DNA of 64,000 nt from Fibrobacterota bacterium (GCA_023412475.1 JAEYNR010000012.1:13968-77967), one strand, 5' to 3'; positions 18,547-27,537 are shown, counted from the stretch's first letter. The notes: generated by a model from the letters alone, not told the origin. Numbers and translations: made by a program.

Positions 18547-19290
18547 TTAGAAGACTTCGCCTTCTACCTGTGTACCATTTTCATATTTAGCTCTGGAGCG
18601 AACTTTGCCATTCTCTCTATACATGAAACGATCCCCTTCGTAATTACCGTCCTTGTAAAAACCGCTCTCCTCTTTCTTGCCGTTTTTATAATAGGTGGTG
18701 AAAGGACCATTAAGTACATTCATTTTATAAGTAAGCTCGGTTTTCATCTTTCCATTTTCATACCATTCCTGCTCTGCACCTTCCTTATCTCCGTTAACAT
18801 AGGTTTTTAGAATCTTTTTGGCACCTGATGGAAAGTAGTTAATTTCCTGGCCATTTTTTTTCCCTGCTTTATAGGTGACCTCAGTTTGAACTGTACCGTT
18901 CTCGAAATAGGTTTTAAATTGACCTTCAGGTAAAGAATCCACGAAGGTTCCTTCAGTTTTAACTTTGCCGTCTTCGTACCAGGTTGTTTCAGGGCCATTC
19001 TTTTTACCAGAAGCAAAATTGCTCTCCTTATATTTAGATCCGCTGGGGTAAAACATCGTATGTATGCTGTCGGGGAGACCATTTTTAAAATATGAATCTG
19101 ATTGCACTTTACCATCGGTGTGGTAAAAAGTAGTGCGGACTATGTTTTTTGGTGATCCTTTATAGAAAATGACTTTTTTGGGCTTCCCATCAGGGTGATA
19201 TTCCTGGACCGATTCCTTGACTGTGCTGTTGTCTGCACATCCAAACAAACCAACTAATATTGCTGCAACACCGATGATTTTCAGATGCAT
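18547..19290 (-). CDS. MORN-repeat-variant lipoprotein
   Basis: 247 residues. Lipoprotein signal ending GLFGC, then about nine tandem copies of the roughly 23-residue MORN-variant motif (W/F-Y-x-N-G-K-x-K-x-E, for example YENGKMKTELTYK and YFENGTVQTEVTYK) up to the C-terminus. Such repeats make extended beta-hairpin ladders and mediate protein or lipid contacts; the variant type is often found in outer-membrane lipoproteins of unknown role. ATG 19290 with AAAAGGAG upstream. Monocistronic. Confidence 0.88.
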   Translation of the reverse strand: MHLKIIGVAAILVGLFGCADNSTVKESVQEYHPDGKPKKVIFYKGSPKNIVRTTFYHTDGKVQSDSYFKNGLPDSIHTMFYPSGSKYKESNFASGKKNGPETTWYEDGKVKTEGTFVDSLPEGQFKTYFENGTVQTEVTYKAGKKNGQEINYFPSGAKKILKTYVNGDKEGAEQEWYENGKMKTELTYKMNVLNGPFTTYYKNGKKEESGFYKDGNYEGDRFMYRENGKVRSRAKYENGTQVEGEVF

Positions 19291-19475
19291 GAGGCTATTC
19301 TCCTTTTTAAAATGAGATTACAATTAACATAATTATCTAAATTAATATGTTTATGGATTCAGGTCAAACAACAGGATAAGAGCAGGCACATACTATTTTC
19401 AGGATGATTTTTTGTACTTAAGTGAAAATAATTCTTACGGAAAGACGAAAAAAAATTCCCTTTCAGGAGCAAAAA

Positions 19476-20240
19476 GTGAAATTTCATCCCTGCATCGATA
19501 TTCATGATGGAAAAGTGAAACAGATTGTTGGCAGTACCCTTTCTGGCAAAGAAGCCGAACTGGTCACCAATTTTCAGACGGATCTAAGTCCGGCATATTA
19601 TGCAGAAATCTATAAGAGTGATAAACTTACTGGTGGACATGTGATAATGCTCGGTGAAGGAAATGAAAGTGCTGCGATACAGGCTTTGAATGCCTATCCG
19701 GGCGGGTTACAGATTGGAGGCGGTATTAAGCCTCAAAATGCATCCATGTACCTGGATGCAGGCGCATCTCATGTAATTGTCACCTCGTATGTTTTCAGTG
19801 ATGGAAAAGTGCAGTGGGAAAGACTTGCAGAGCTTTCTCAAACTGTCGGAAAAAGTAAACTGGTGCTGGATCTTAGCTGCAAAAAAAGAGACGGGCAATA
19901 TTTTGTAGTAACCAATCGGTGGCAAAAGTTTACAGAGCTATCACTTTCCTCCAGCACTTTTGGTGCTTTGGCACAGTATTGCGATCAATTCCTTATTCAT
20001 GCCGCTGATGTGGAAGGAAAAAAAGAGGGTATAGATGAAGAGCTGGTGTCTCTTTTAGCCCGATATTCTCCGATTCCGGTTACTTATGCTGGCGGAGTAA
20101 ACTCGATTAATGACCTGGAGCGCATTCGAAATGCAGGAAATTTCAAAATTGATGTGACAGTGGGAAGCGCACTTGACCTTTTTGGGGGGAATTTAAAATA
20201 TAAGGATATCATTTCATGGTTTCACCAAAATACCCATTGA
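19476..20240 (+). CDS. hisA: Eukaryotic-type HisA (ProFAR isomerase)
   Basis: 254 residues from GTG 19476 (AGGAG six bases upstream; the frame from 19422 adds a charged tail with no family match). It matches the fungal/plant HIS6-type isomerase rather than the usual bacterial HisA: FHPCIDIHDGKVKQIVG at the start, LQIGGGI, VLDLSC, FLIHAADVEG, YAGGV and GSALDLFGGNL. The enzyme is a TIM barrel that isomerises ProFAR to PRFAR in histidine synthesis. It overlaps apbE by 25 bp and is not linked to other his genes except hisB 4 kb away. Confidence 0.93.
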   Translation: MKFHPCIDIHDGKVKQIVGSTLSGKEAELVTNFQTDLSPAYYAEIYKSDKLTGGHVIMLGEGNESAAIQALNAYPGGLQIGGGIKPQNASMYLDAGASHVIVTSYVFSDGKVQWERLAELSQTVGKSKLVLDLSCKKRDGQYFVVTNRWQKFTELSLSSSTFGALAQYCDQFLIHAADVEGKKEGIDEELVSLLARYSPIPVTYAGGVNSINDLERIRNAGNFKIDVTVGSALDLFGGNLKYKDIISWFHQNTH

Positions 20241-21223
20241 TAATTTTTCTGCTCTGCATCTTTAGTTCTGGTTGTAAACACAAACCCGATGTTGCAGAGA
20301 AAAAATATTTCCGTATGGACACCATCACCGAAATAACTATCGTTTTTAAGGATAAAAAGAAGATACAGCAGTGCTGGAATTCCATAGACTCTCTTTTAAA
20401 AGATTGGGAAGAGCGATTCTCGGTGGAGGGCTGCGGTTCTGAGGTGCGGCTGCTTAATGAACGGGAAAAAAACGCTATGCCGCTTTCTTCTCAACTCAAG
20501 GAGATGCTGCTGTTTTCATTAAATTATGGGGACACTCTGAAGGGTGGGTTTGATCTGACTGTGCTGCCTGTGAAAAAACTCTGGGGATTTGGGGAGAATT
20601 CTCAGGCAGATAGTTCCCTGCCATCTGAACACCAGATACAGTCTGCCCTGGAGAAGGTTGATTACAGAAAGTTGAAGATAATCGGAGATTCCGCATTTTT
20701 CTCATCCCCAGAGACCCAAATCGATTTGGGAGGAGTTGCAAAAGGGTTTGTACTGCGTGAAATCGGAAAACTGCTCAGTAGTTACGGAATTAATAATTAC
20801 CTGATTTCTGCCGGTGGTGACATAATCATAAAAGGGAAACGGGCAGATGGAAAACCATGGCGCATAGGCATACAACACCCCAGAAACAATGGGGTCCTGG
20901 GTATTCTTGAGCTTGACAGCGGATCGATTGTTACCAGTGGTGACTACGAGAGATATCGCATCGTTGATGGAAAGAGGTATCATCACATTTTTGATACCAA
21001 AACCGGATATAGCAGCATAAAAAACCAGAGTCTGACGATCTTTTGTCTCGATCCGGCGGAAGCAGATGTCATGAGCACAGGTTTGTTTAGTAGAAGTGCA
21101 GAAGAAATTTTAGAATATATAAATTCACGTCCCCGCTTTGAGTGCCTGATTGTAGATTCTTGTGGCAAAGTGTTTAAAAGTAGAGGATGGGGGAAAAGGG
21201 TAACTGTTTTTGATGAAAACTGA
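20216..21223 (+). CDS. apbE: ApbE lipoprotein, FAD:protein FMN transferase
   Basis: 335 residues. A lipoprotein signal ends FSSGC. The ApbE fold shows the FAD/Mg-binding stretches QIDLGGVAKGFVLREI, ISAGGDIIIKG, TSGDYERYR and HHIFDTKTGY. ApbE attaches FMN to Thr of extracytoplasmic flavoproteins such as NqrB/NqrC or RnfG/RnfD and to some exported electron carriers. No such substrate with a D-x-x-S/T-G-A-T/S motif is obvious in this window. It starts within the end of hisA, on the same transcript. Confidence 0.93.
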   Translation: MVSPKYPLIIFLLCIFSSGCKHKPDVAEKKYFRMDTITEITIVFKDKKKIQQCWNSIDSLLKDWEERFSVEGCGSEVRLLNEREKNAMPLSSQLKEMLLFSLNYGDTLKGGFDLTVLPVKKLWGFGENSQADSSLPSEHQIQSALEKVDYRKLKIIGDSAFFSSPETQIDLGGVAKGFVLREIGKLLSSYGINNYLISAGGDIIIKGKRADGKPWRIGIQHPRNNGVLGILELDSGSIVTSGDYERYRIVDGKRYHHIFDTKTGYSSIKNQSLTIFCLDPAEADVMSTGLFSRSAEEILEYINSRPRFECLIVDSCGKVFKSRGWGKRVTVFDEN

Positions 21224-21249
21224 TTGGGTGTCCGCTGCTTTAATCAGTT
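21218..21249. terminator. Bidirectional terminator between apbE and kdsA
   Basis: AACTGATT and AATCAGTT flank a 16-nt loop, with TTTTT on the plus side and TTTT-type run on the minus side. The stem overlaps the last codons of both convergent genes. Confidence 0.65.
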
Positions 21250-22056
21250 GTTTTTAAGATAGTTATGTAGGTTAACCAGAAGTGGCACATTCAGCTCAAA
21301 CTCTTTAAGATAAAGACTGTTAGGACCATCGCAAAGAGCCTTGTCAGGGTCTGGGTGGACTTCAAAAAATAGCCCATCGACTCCAACTGCCAGCGCTGCT
21401 TTGGCAAGGGGTAAGGCCAATGATCGGTTTCCAGAGGAGTGACCGCTACCTGCTCCAGGCTGTTGAACGCTATGAGTAGCATCAAATATCAGCGGTCTTC
21501 CCAAGCTTCTCAGAGTATCAAAACCTGCAAAATCCACCACTAAGCGATTGTAGCCAAAAAAAGTACCCCGTTCAGTAAGCCAAGTGTTTTCGCCGGCTTT
21601 CTCCAGAGAGTATTTCATCTCCTGAGGAGAGATGAATTGCCCCTTTTTTACATTCACAATTTTTCCGGTTTTACCTGCATTATGGAGCAGATCGGTCTGA
21701 CGACATAGAAATGCAGGTATTTGAAGAACATCAACTACCTGGGAGGCTTCTTTGATCTGAGACACTTCGTGAATATCTGTCAATAGTGGCAGGCCGGTTT
21801 CTTCTTTAACAGTTCGCAGCAGTTCCAGTCCTTCTACTTCTCCGGGGCCACGGAAAGAATCTAGACTTGTGCGGTTAGCCTTGTCATAAGAGGCTTTGAA
21901 AATAATATCCACTTTATATTTGATTGAAAGGCTGGCAAGAGTCGCCGCGATCTGAAGAGTGGTATCCCGATTTTCTAATACACAAGGACCTGCAATAAAA
22001 AAAAGACTGTGCTTGGTTGAGCTTTCATACCTGAAAATGGAGGCTGATTTTTCCAT
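21244..22056 (-). CDS. kdsA: 3-deoxy-8-phosphooctulonate synthase
   Basis: 270 residues. Conserved motifs: FIAGPCVLEN near the start, FKASYDKANRTS, FRGPG, KKGQFISPQEM, and DATHSVQQPG. The PHPDPDKALCDGPNSL segment completes the site. KdsA condenses phosphoenolpyruvate with arabinose-5-phosphate for Kdo, so the organism makes lipopolysaccharide-type outer membrane. The Cys in GPCVLEN and absence of a clear metal pair cannot settle metal dependence. ATG with GGGAGA upstream; divergent from gap. Confidence 0.95.
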   Translation of the reverse strand: MEKSASIFRYESSTKHSLFFIAGPCVLENRDTTLQIAATLASLSIKYKVDIIFKASYDKANRTSLDSFRGPGEVEGLELLRTVKEETGLPLLTDIHEVSQIKEASQVVDVLQIPAFLCRQTDLLHNAGKTGKIVNVKKGQFISPQEMKYSLEKAGENTWLTERGTFFGYNRLVVDFAGFDTLRSLGRPLIFDATHSVQQPGAGSGHSSGNRSLALPLAKAALAVGVDGLFFEVHPDPDKALCDGPNSLYLKEFELNVPLLVNLHNYLKNN

Positions 22057-22216
22057 GATTCTCCCATTACATTTTATTGATAATCCGCTTTGATTTTGAT
22101 TGACTCCGATTGCTGGATCGACTTATATTAGTCGCCGTAAGTTTTGAACATAAAAATAGCATATTCTCGTCCAAAACAGCGTACTTTCTTTTTATTCATT
22201 ATATTGGAGGAACTTC

Positions 22217-23278
22217 ATGGCAATTAAAGTTGGAATCAACGGGTTTGGAAGAATTGGTCGTATGGTGTTTCAGGCAATTTGTGACCAGGGACTTCTGGGT
22301 AAAGAGATCGATGTTGTAGCTGTAGTTGACATCTCAACTGATGCTGATTACTTTGCTTACCAGATGAAATATGACTCCGTTCATGGGAGATTTAAACATA
22401 CTGTCGCAACTCAGAAAAGTGATAATTCAAAACAGGAAAATGACGTTCTGGTTGTTAATGGCAATAAAATAAAATGCATTATGGCAACTCGTAATCCTGC
22501 TGAGCTGCCATGGAAAGAACTTGCCGTTGACTATGTTATTGAATCCACAGGTCTTTTCACTGATTCTGAAAAAGCAAAAGGACATCTGGAAGCTGGTGCA
22601 AAGAAGGTCATCATCTCTGCTCCCGGAAAAGGCCAGGTAAAAACCATTGTGATGGGTGTTAATGAAAATGAGTATGATCCAAAAACTCATGACATCGTCT
22701 CCAACGCTTCTTGTACCACAAACTGTCTTGCACCTGTAGTACATGTATTGCTCAAAGAGGGTATTGGTATTGAAACTGGCTTGATGACTACAATTCATTC
22801 TTACACAGCAACTCAGAAAACTGTTGACGGACCTTCAAAGAAGGATTGGAGAGGTGGCCGTGCTGCAGCTCTCAATATCATTCCTTCCACAACCGGTGCT
22901 GCAAAAGCAGTTGGTGAAGTGCTTCCTGTAACAAAGGGAAAGCTGACCGGGATGTCTTTTCGGGTTCCTACACCGGATGTGTCTGTGGTTGATCTGACTT
23001 TCCGTGCTGACCGTGACACCTCTATCGAGGAGATTGATGCAAAACTGAAAGCTGCCACTTCTTCTTACCTCAAGGGAATCCTTGGCTACACTGACGAAGA
23101 GCTGGTTTCAACCGATTTTATCCATGATCAGCGTTCATCAATTTATGACTCACTCGCCACTCTTCAGAACAACCTTAAAGGTGAAAAACGCTTTTTCAAG
23201 ATTGTTTCCTGGTATGACAACGAATGGGGTTACTCCAACAGAGTCGTTGATCTGGTACGCTTTATGGCTTCCAAATAA
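22217..23278 (+). CDS. gap: Glyceraldehyde-3-phosphate dehydrogenase, type I
   Basis: 353 residues. NAD-binding start KVGINGFGRIGR, active-site NASCTTNCLAP with the catalytic Cys, HSYTATQKTVDGPSKKDWRGG and WYDNEWGYSNRVVDL at the C-terminus. A glycolytic enzyme that oxidises GAP to 1,3-bisphosphoglycerate. Good ribosome binding site (GGAGG). Head of the gap-pgk-tpiA-secG series. A terminator at 23312 may attenuate read-through to pgk. Confidence 0.98.
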   Translation: MAIKVGINGFGRIGRMVFQAICDQGLLGKEIDVVAVVDISTDADYFAYQMKYDSVHGRFKHTVATQKSDNSKQENDVLVVNGNKIKCIMATRNPAELPWKELAVDYVIESTGLFTDSEKAKGHLEAGAKKVIISAPGKGQVKTIVMGVNENEYDPKTHDIVSNASCTTNCLAPVVHVLLKEGIGIETGLMTTIHSYTATQKTVDGPSKKDWRGGRAAALNIIPSTTGAAKAVGEVLPVTKGKLTGMSFRVPTPDVSVVDLTFRADRDTSIEEIDAKLKAATSSYLKGILGYTDEELVSTDFIHDQRSSIYDSLATLQNNLKGEKRFFKIVSWYDNEWGYSNRVVDLVRFMASK

Positions 23279-23311
23279 ATCGCTTTTGGATTTATTTTGA
23301 TTTTCCAGGAG

Positions 23312-23341
23312 GGAACGGAAAAGACCGTTCCTTCTCTTTTT
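23312..23341 (+). terminator. Intrinsic terminator after gap
   Basis: GGAACGG and CCGTTCC pair around AAAAGA, followed by TTCTCTTTTT. It lies between gap and pgk and could make gap transcript levels higher than pgk. Confidence 0.8.
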
Positions 23342-23409
23342 ATACACGACACAATAACTCGCCTGATTTTTGATACTATTTTGATACTATATAGAGGAGC
23401 GGAAAAAAT

Positions 23410-24678
23410 ATGGCAATCACCAAAAAAACTGTTAAGGACATCAAATTTGATGGTAAACGTGTGGTAATGCGTGTAGATTTCAATGTTCCACTTAAAGATG
23501 GTGTCATTCAGGATGATACCCGTATAGTTGCTGCGCTTCCTACAATTACCTACATTCTCCAACAGAATGCAAAAAGCCTGGTTTTAATGTCTCATCTGGG
23601 CGATCCTAAAAAAGACATTCCAAAGGCTAGAGAAAAAGCGGAAAAAGACGGAAAAACATTTGATGAAAAGAAGTTCAGCGAAGGGAAGCACAGAATGGCT
23701 CCGGTTGCTGCTCATCTTTCCAAACTTATTAATAAAGAAGTGAAACTTGCTCCCGGAGCGATCGACGAGCAGACTCAGAAGATGATTTCTTCACTAAGCG
23801 GGGGAGAGGTTGTGCTTCTGGAAAACACCCGCTTTAACAAAGAAGAGACCTCCAAGGATGCTTCAGAGCGGGAGACGATGGCTAAGGTACTTTCCTCCTA
23901 CGGTGATATTTATGTAAATGATGCTTTTGGTACTGCACACAGGGCACATGCTTCTACAGAAACGCTCGCTAAGTTTCTTCCTGCAGTTGCAGGCTTTCTG
24001 ATGGAAAAGGAGCTTGAGTTTCTTGAAGAAAAGATAGCTAAAAATCCTCAGAAACCCTTTGTTGCAATTATTGGTGGTGCAAAGGTTTCATCAAAGATTG
24101 CAGTACTGGAAAGCCTGTTGGCAAAGGTTGATGCTTTGGTGATAGGGGGAGGGATGGCTTATACATTCCTTAAGGCTCAAGGATTTTCCGTAGGCAAGTC
24201 ACTGATCGAAGATGAAATGATTGATACAGCAAAAAATGTCCTGGAAAAAGCAAAAAGTGCTGGGGTAAAGATATTGCTTCCTGTGGATCATGTAGTTACC
24301 CAACAGTTTGCTTCTGATGCCGAATCCAAAGTAATTAACAGCGCGGCTATTGAAGACGGCTGGATGGGAATGGACATAGGGCCTGCATCTATTGAGAATT
24401 TTAAGAACATACTCAAAGACTGCAAAACCGTGTTCTGGAATGGTCCCATGGGTGTTTTTGAGTTCCCTAAATTTGCTGCTGGAACTCAGGCTATTGCTGA
24501 AACTCTCGCACAACTCAAAGACGTTACAACCGTAATTGGTGGTGGTGATTCTGTGTCGGCGGTTAAAAAGGCGGGCGTTGCAGATAAAATGTCACACATT
24601 TCTACTGGTGGTGGGGCATCTCTGGAGCTTGTGGAAGGAAAAGTCCTGCCTGGAGTGAAAGCTCTAAACGATAAGTGA
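23410..24678 (+). CDS. pgk: Phosphoglycerate kinase
   Basis: 422 residues. Substrate-binding MRVDFNVPL near residue 20, LMSHLGDP, NTRFNKEE, VNDAFGTAHRAHAS, and the nucleotide site with FWNGPMGVFE and STGGGASLELVEGK. Generates ATP from 1,3-bisphosphoglycerate. A roughly 20-residue charged insertion (around KAREKAEKDGKTFDEKKF) follows the DP motif, longer than in E. coli. Strong Shine-Dalgarno (GAGGAG). Confidence 0.98.
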   Translation: MAITKKTVKDIKFDGKRVVMRVDFNVPLKDGVIQDDTRIVAALPTITYILQQNAKSLVLMSHLGDPKKDIPKAREKAEKDGKTFDEKKFSEGKHRMAPVAAHLSKLINKEVKLAPGAIDEQTQKMISSLSGGEVVLLENTRFNKEETSKDASERETMAKVLSSYGDIYVNDAFGTAHRAHASTETLAKFLPAVAGFLMEKELEFLEEKIAKNPQKPFVAIIGGAKVSSKIAVLESLLAKVDALVIGGGMAYTFLKAQGFSVGKSLIEDEMIDTAKNVLEKAKSAGVKILLPVDHVVTQQFASDAESKVINSAAIEDGWMGMDIGPASIENFKNILKDCKTVFWNGPMGVFEFPKFAAGTQAIAETLAQLKDVTTVIGGGDSVSAVKKAGVADKMSHISTGGGASLELVEGKVLPGVKALNDK

Positions 24679-24686
24679 TTTTTTTT

Positions 24687-24715
24687 AGGGCTGTCACTCG
24701 ATGGCAGCCTTTCTT
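24687..24715 (+). terminator. Possible terminator after pgk
   Basis: GGGCTG and CAGCCT with partial inner pairing, followed by TTTCTTTC. Weak stem. Confidence 0.45.
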
Positions 24716-24797
24716 TCTAAAAAATACTTGAAATCAATGGGTGAATTTATCTATATTCAGAAACTATTTAAAAGTTTCGATGGCTGAAAGGATAAGA

Positions 24798-25553
24798 ATG
24801 GCTCGCAAGAAATTTGTAGCTGGAAACTGGAAGATGAATACTACTGTTGATGAAGCAAAAGCTTTGGCAGAGGATATGGTAAAGACAGTAGGTAATGTAA
24901 CTGATGTTGATATTGCGGTATGTCCTCCGTTTACTAATCTTTTGGCGGTTGCAGAGATCTTAAAAGGTTCTTCAGTTAAACTTGGAGCACAGGATGTGCA
25001 CTGGGAATCTAAAGGAGCTTTTACTGGTAAAGTCAGTTGTTCGATGCTTAAGAGTGTTGGGGTTAGCTATGTGATAGTAGGGCATTCCGAACAGAGACAA
25101 TATTTTAATGAGACTGACGAAACAGTTAATAAAAAAGCAAAAGCCGTACTGGCTTCAGGGCTTTTACCTATCATTTGTGTCGGTGAAACTCTGGAGGAAC
25201 GCAAAAGCGGACAAATGGATTCTGTCATTGAGAGACAGGTCAGAGGTGCGTTTGCAGGTATTGAAGCTTCAGTTGTCAGTAGCTGTACAATTGCTTATGA
25301 ACCAGTGTGGGCTATAGGCACTGGTGAAACCGCCACTCCCCAACAGGCAAATGAAGCTCATATTTTTATCAGGAAAATCGTCGAAAAGTTATATGATAAA
25401 GAGATTGCTGCTTCTTTAAGAATTCAATACGGTGGTAGTATGAAACCGGACAATGCCAAAGAACTGCTTGCTCAGAGTGATGTTGATGGTGGTCTGATTG
25501 GAGGAGCATCGTTGAAGGCTTCTGATTTTGCCGGTATAGTAAAACCGGTTTGA
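24798..25553 (+). CDS. tpiA: Triosephosphate isomerase
   Basis: 251 residues from ATG 24798, with AAAGGA six bases upstream and the conserved KFVAGNWKMN directly after. ATGs at 24741 and 24780 are rejected as lacking family sequence. Catalytic His in VIVGHSEQRQYF, catalytic Glu in AYEPVWAIGTGE, flexible loop 6 and phosphate-binding GGS and GGASL. Third glycolytic gene in a row. Confidence 0.97.
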   Translation: MARKKFVAGNWKMNTTVDEAKALAEDMVKTVGNVTDVDIAVCPPFTNLLAVAEILKGSSVKLGAQDVHWESKGAFTGKVSCSMLKSVGVSYVIVGHSEQRQYFNETDETVNKKAKAVLASGLLPIICVGETLEERKSGQMDSVIERQVRGAFAGIEASVVSSCTIAYEPVWAIGTGETATPQQANEAHIFIRKIVEKLYDKEIAASLRIQYGGSMKPDNAKELLAQSDVDGGLIGGASLKASDFAGIVKPV

Positions 25554-25576
25554 TGTAACATTAACAAAGGTAGTTT

Positions 25577-25969
25577 ATGCTGTTTGGAATCCTTGTATTT
25601 TTGTTTGTTATTGTTTGTATCTTATTAGTGTTTCTTATTCTGATTCAGTCGGATAAGGGTGGTGGAATTTCTGGAGCTATTGGTGGGTCTTTGGGAGGTG
25701 CCAGTAATCTTCTAGGTACTCAGGATACAGCCAATATTCTTACTAAGGGTACTTCAATATTTGGTGGCGTTTTCCTCCTGCTCTGTGTATTGATGTCATT
25801 AGTTTTAAGTCTGCAGAATAACTCTGCAAAAGCCTCGATTCTTCAGGAAAAAATCACTAAAGAAAAGAAATACTCTCCTGCATCTGCATTGGATAATGCC
25901 ACAGGAGCAGGTGAATTACTGTTTGATAATCCGGATGCAGTGGAAAAGTCTGCTGTACCTGCAGATTAA
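25577..25969 (+). CDS. secG: Preprotein translocase subunit SecG
   Basis: 130 residues. Two membrane helices (about 2-22 and 60-80) flank the conserved QSDKGGGISGAIGGS loop and the Gly-rich GGASNLLGTQ. SecG assists SecYE in protein export. The usual location downstream of tpiA supports the call. The C-terminal 45 residues are a charged extension. tRNA-Leu follows 25 bp after the stop. Confidence 0.95.
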   Translation: MLFGILVFLFVIVCILLVFLILIQSDKGGGISGAIGGSLGGASNLLGTQDTANILTKGTSIFGGVFLLLCVLMSLVLSLQNNSAKASILQEKITKEKKYSPASALDNATGAGELLFDNPDAVEKSAVPAD

Positions 25970-25981
25970 AAATATTATTTT

Positions 25982-25993
25982 TGCTCTTTAAAA
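25982..25993 (+). promoter_or_regulatory. boxA-like antitermination motif before tRNA-Leu
   Basis: TGCTCTTTAAAA just ahead of the tRNA closely resembles the E. coli rrn boxA (TGCTCTTTAACA) bound by NusB/S10. A sister copy sits before the tRNA-Ala-like gene at 51.8 kb. Function inferred. Confidence 0.5.
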
Positions 25994-25994
25994 T

Positions 25995-26078
25995 GCGGTT
26001 GTGGTGGAACTGGTAGACACGCTACTTTGAGGGGGTAGTGGGCGATAGCTTGTGTCGGTTCGAGTCCGACCAACCGCA
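25995..26078 (+). tRNA. tRNA-Leu (anticodon GAG)
   Basis: 84 nt. Acceptor arms GCGGTTG and CAACCGC, discriminator A. The anticodon loop TTGAGGG reads GAG (Leu CUC/CUU). A long variable arm of class II type and a T-arm GTCGG-TTCGAGT-CCGAC are present. CCA is not encoded. Followed by an intrinsic terminator, so it closes the gap-secG transcription unit or is transcribed on its own. Confidence 0.96.
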
Positions 26079-26088
26079 TTTAATATTA

Positions 26089-26119
26089 AAGCCGTGAGAA
26101 AACTCTTGCGGCTTTTTTT
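26089..26119 (+). terminator. Intrinsic terminator after tRNA-Leu
   Basis: AAGCCG and CGGCTT arms with further TGAG/CTC pairing inside, followed by seven T. Confidence 0.85.
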
Positions 26120-26173
26120 ATTGTTTTTGCATTCTTATATGCTATTGTTAGCGTTTTCATAGGATAAGCGCGT

Positions 26174-27262
26174 GTGTCTGGAAGTATGGGTATTTTATCT
26201 CTGAGGGGAAAAAATTTGATACGTATTAAGAATCTGAAAATCTCATCTGTTACTGACGAAGTTGAAAAAATGGGGGAGAAAAAGTTCAGAGCTACGCAAA
26301 TAATAAAATGGGCATATCAGAAAAGGGTAGATTCATTTGAACTGATGAATAATGTGTCCAAAGAGCTGCGTCAGAGATTAAGTGAAAGATTCTCTTTAAA
26401 GAAAATGGAACTGGTTTCTACAATGGAATCCAGATGTCGCGATGCTGTTAAATTTGGTTTTCAATTGTACGAGTCTGCACATATTGTGGAAAGTGTCCTG
26501 TTGATAGAAGGGAGCAGAAGAACTGCTTGCTTATCGAGTCAATTGGGTTGTGGTTTGGGATGTGTGTTTTGCGAAACCGGAAAAATGGGACTGATCCGAA
26601 ATCTCGCTCAGGACGAAATTATCGACCAGCTAATTGGAATAAATGATTTCCTGGAAAGCAGGGGAGACAAATCGGTCACTAACGTCGTTTTTATGGGTAT
26701 GGGAGAAGCGCTTTCCAATTTCGAAAACTTCAGATCTGCTCTGGATATCATTATGAATGAAGATTGCTTTAATATAGGAGGACGGAGAATAACTGTATCT
26801 ACCGCTGGAGTAATTCCTTCGATTGAGAGGCTTATTAATGAGAATCTTAACATTGGTTTGGCGATTTCTCTGAATGCATTTTCTGATAAAAAGAGAAGCG
26901 AAATAATGCCGGTTAATAACAAATATCCGATAGCTCAGCTTATTGAAATTGCTAAAAGATACTTTGATAAGACCGGCCGCAGAGTGACATTTGAATATGT
27001 CCTGATAGAAGGGGAAACCGATACTGATGAGGCCGTAAACGCACTCTGTAAACTGTTGGGTGGTTTTCCTTGTAAGATAAATGTGATTCCGGTTAATCCT
27101 GGAAAGAGTTCCGGGTTTAAGAGCCCCAAAGAAGGCAGACTGGAGTTTTTTACCAATAAATTGAATCACATGGGGTTGGCGGCCACACTTAGAAAAAGCA
27201 GGGGAAAAGATATATGGGGTGCCTGTGGTCAGCTTTCCTCCAGGGAATCCTGCAACAAGTAA
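26174..27262 (+). CDS. rlmN: 23S rRNA / tRNA adenine C2-methyltransferase RlmN
   Basis: 362 residues. Radical-SAM motif CxxxCxxC in LGCGLGCVFCETGKMG, GMGEALSNFE, STAGVIPSI, and the C-terminal GACGQL containing the second catalytic Cys that forms the methylene adduct. It methylates A2503 of 23S rRNA (and A37 of some tRNAs). GTG 26174 (AGGA 8 bases upstream) is taken; ATG 26186 is also plausible. Converges on a small hypothetical gene with only 2 bp between stops. Confidence 0.93.
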   Translation: MSGSMGILSLRGKNLIRIKNLKISSVTDEVEKMGEKKFRATQIIKWAYQKRVDSFELMNNVSKELRQRLSERFSLKKMELVSTMESRCRDAVKFGFQLYESAHIVESVLLIEGSRRTACLSSQLGCGLGCVFCETGKMGLIRNLAQDEIIDQLIGINDFLESRGDKSVTNVVFMGMGEALSNFENFRSALDIIMNEDCFNIGGRRITVSTAGVIPSIERLINENLNIGLAISLNAFSDKKRSEIMPVNNKYPIAQLIEIAKRYFDKTGRRVTFEYVLIEGETDTDEAVNALCKLLGGFPCKINVIPVNPGKSSGFKSPKEGRLEFFTNKLNHMGLAATLRKSRGKDIWGACGQLSSRESCNK

Positions 27263-27264
27263 GA

Positions 27265-27537
27265 TTAACTCTGCATCACTTCTTTCCAGATACCTGTAAA
27301 TTCAAACTCCAAAATATCTGCAACTGCAACCCAATCCTCCATTTTTTGCATACTAAAAAGTGTTTCCAGGGAGATCAGCAGTTTCTGAAGTAGCTGCGGC
27401 GACACTTTCCTGTCTTTGAGTTCCGCTTGCATGCGGAGCAACGCTTCGTTTAGTCTTGATGATGCAACAGTGTAATCACCGCTGCGTAAAGAATCTATAA
27501 TTTCTCCAAATGAAAGAGGACTGTGTTCACAAGGCAT
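27265..27537 (-). CDS. Small helical protein of unknown function
   Basis: 90 residues, all predicted helix with regular leucine spacing (EALLRMQAELKDRK and LLISLETLFSMQKMEDW). It has no signal or membrane segment, so it is probably cytoplasmic. Ribosome binding site weak (GAGAAC). It resembles small flagellar/chaperone-like or FliT-style helical proteins only in general shape; no homologue recognised. Protein-like composition and absence of overlap with rlmN support it being real. Confidence 0.6.
   Translation of the reverse strand: MPCEHSPLSFGEIIDSLRSGDYTVASSRLNEALLRMQAELKDRKVSPQLLQKLLISLETLFSMQKMEDWVAVADILEFEFTGIWKEVMQS

Noticed and set aside
18451..18810. Plus-strand frame over the MORN lipoprotein gene
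   Set aside because: Antisense shadow of the MORN repeats; hydrophobic only by chance.
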